Part shown: piece by piece, positions 6,114 through 6,613 of the stretch | Layout: every line of letters starts with the position of its first letter | Numbering within the stretch: position 1 is the stretch's first letter | Source: Flavobacteriaceae bacterium | Lineage (GTDB): Bacteria; Bacteroidota; Bacteroidia; Flavobacteriales; Flavobacteriaceae | NCBI GenBank assembly: GCA_947443815.1 | Contig: CANEXR010000165.1 | Coordinates: 1-6,613, forward strand | Reading direction: 5' to 3' | Length of the DNA: 6,613 nt | Position numbers and translations under genes: made by a program | Notes under the pieces: model-generated | Told to the model about the DNA's origin: nothing | Seen by the model: the letters and a program-made list of their open reading frames with translations, nothing else | Database searches by the model: none

Positions 6114-6551
6114 CGTTATTTGCCTCCTTCATATTTTTAAAAGTGATTTGGTTTCAGGAGCTATTCCAGCTGTACGTTTCAAGTTCTTGAGCCATCCCCT
6201 TTTTTTCTAAAGCCATAAAAGGAGCTTCCGCTGGTCGCTCTTTTCTGTCAAGAAAAAATAGGGGATAGCTCGGCGAAGCTTTTCACTACCATCTGGGCTA
6301 GGGCATTTGTTTTCAAAAAGCAGTTAAGTTTATAAATTTTGTTGCCAATTTTATAGTCATGAGCTTGAGATATTGCATTAGTATTTATTGTGTTCCCTGT
6401 GTTGCTTATTTCAGGACAGCACAATTGAAACGAGTACGAGGTCAGGAGACTTTAGCAGCGCATATATAGTTTTAATCCCATTTAGTTTTTAAAGAAGACT
6501 TCGGGGAGCGGGGTTAAGATTAAATATTTTAGTATAAATAACGGAATAATC
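6107..6551. repeat. Distant inverted repeat pair flanking the intergenic region
   Basis: GATTAGCCGTTATTT (6107-6121) recurs inverted as AAATAACGGAATAATC (6536-6551): 14 identical bases with one substitution/gap between the GATTA and CCGTTATTT blocks. A second, nested pair is GTACGTTTCAA (6172-6182) against TTGAAACGAGTAC (6425-6437), with a 2-base insertion. The outer pair encloses the hairpin element and could be the ends of a decayed non-autonomous element of about 445 bases. No target-site duplication is seen. In DNA this AT-rich, chance matches of this size are possible. Confidence 0.25.
6155..6304. repeat. Hairpin-rich intergenic repeat element (Flavobacterium-type, REP/MITE-like)
   Basis: About 150 bases fold as nested inverted repeats. 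The outer ends are CTATTCCAGCTG (6161-6172) against CATCTGGGCTAG (6290-6301), 9 of 12 complementary. The main arms are 6189-6208, beginning GAGCCATCCCC, and 6251-6271, ending GGGGATAGCTC; they pair over 20 positions with one mismatch, one bulge and one T/A substitution. The centre has GAGCTTCC (6222-6229) against GGTCGCTC (6233-6240) around a GCT loop, flanked by AAAA and TTTT. There is no open frame of note. The end patterns (CAGGAGCTATTCC and GGGCTAGGGCA) look to me like a recurrent Flavobacterium intergenic element; this is recollection and was not checked. A structured non-coding element is certain; mobility is not. Confidence 0.6.
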
Positions 6552-6613
6552 TGATATCAATTGAGTTGTAAATTAATGAAATAGTAAGTCAATCATTTTT
6601 TTTGGTTTAAATT
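6305..6613. other. Non-coding stretch with GC-richer patches, no gene recognised
   Basis: No credible protein gene or tRNA was found on either strand. All three minus-strand frames entering from the right edge stop within about 40 bases. The longest ATG-started plus-strand frame noted is 36 codons (6359-6469), with no recognisable motif. Two patches stand out: 6411-6460 is about 50% G+C, and 6501-6513 (TCGGGGAGCGGGG) is nearly all G/C, in otherwise AT-rich sequence. TCAGGAG followed by CT-T-CAGC recurs at 6154-6170 and 6442-6459, a weak direct similarity to the left end of the neighbouring hairpin element. The stretch may be a second or decayed repeat unit; nothing more can be supported. Confidence 0.4.

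Noticed and set aside
6359..6469. A 36-codon ATG-started open frame on the plus strand
   Set aside because: It is short, has no recognisable motif and no convincing start context, and it crosses the GC-richer patch that also reads openly in another frame without a start.
6501..6513. G-quadruplex in the GGGG-AGC-GGGG patch
   Set aside because: Only two G-runs are present nearby, not the four needed for an intramolecular quadruplex.
6025..6613. Search for a parS site (TGTTTCACGTGAAACA-like palindrome) near parAB
   Set aside because: No CACGTG core or GTTCCACGTGGAAC-like palindrome was found in this gap or elsewhere in the window; parS presumably lies outside it.
6590..6613. Possible partial gene running off the right edge on the minus strand
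   Set aside because: All three minus-strand frames entering from the edge meet a stop within about 40 bases, and the few residues before the latest stop carry no recognisable signal.

Overview
The window looks like chromosomal DNA of a Flavobacterium-type member of the Bacteroidota. It is AT-rich, its start regions are A-rich with little Shine-Dalgarno sequence, and the gene order parA-parB-DUF5683-dapB-lepB-wbqC-like, facing an endonuclease/exonuclease/phosphatase (EEP) gene, is one I associate with Flavobacteriia. No plasmid, phage or insertion-sequence gene is visible, so this reads as a core locus.

Layout, left to right: (1) 1-477, plus strand, the C-terminal 158 codons of an EEP-family metal-dependent hydrolase, cut by the window edge. 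(2) 478-595, a short convergent intergenic gap with weak inverted repeats and a T-run. (3) 596-6024, six tightly spaced genes on the minus strand, transcribed right to left: parA, parB, a DUF5683 membrane protein, dapB, lepB and a WbqC-like protein. Gaps are 5, -1, 58, 47 and 64 bases, consistent with one transcription unit starting upstream of parA. (4) 6025-6613, about 590 bases without a credible gene. It holds a candidate parA promoter, helically phased TTTG repeats, a roughly 150-base hairpin-rich repeat element, and two small GC-richer patches of unknown nature.

The operon joins chromosome segregation (ParA ATPase and ParB CTPase/DNA clamp) to envelope and wall functions. DapB makes the diaminopimelate/lysine precursor, LepB removes signal peptides from exported proteins, DUF5683 is a predicted exported or membrane protein, and the WbqC family is linked to surface-polysaccharide loci. 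Coupling of segregation to envelope growth is an inference from co-transcription; nothing in the sequence proves a physical link.

No clearly new defence or mobile system was found. The best leads are the hairpin element upstream of parA, the strand-specific hairpin between lepB and the wbqC-like gene, the unusual architecture of LepB, and the conserved but uncharacterised DUF5683 gene joined to parB by a one-base stop/start overlap.
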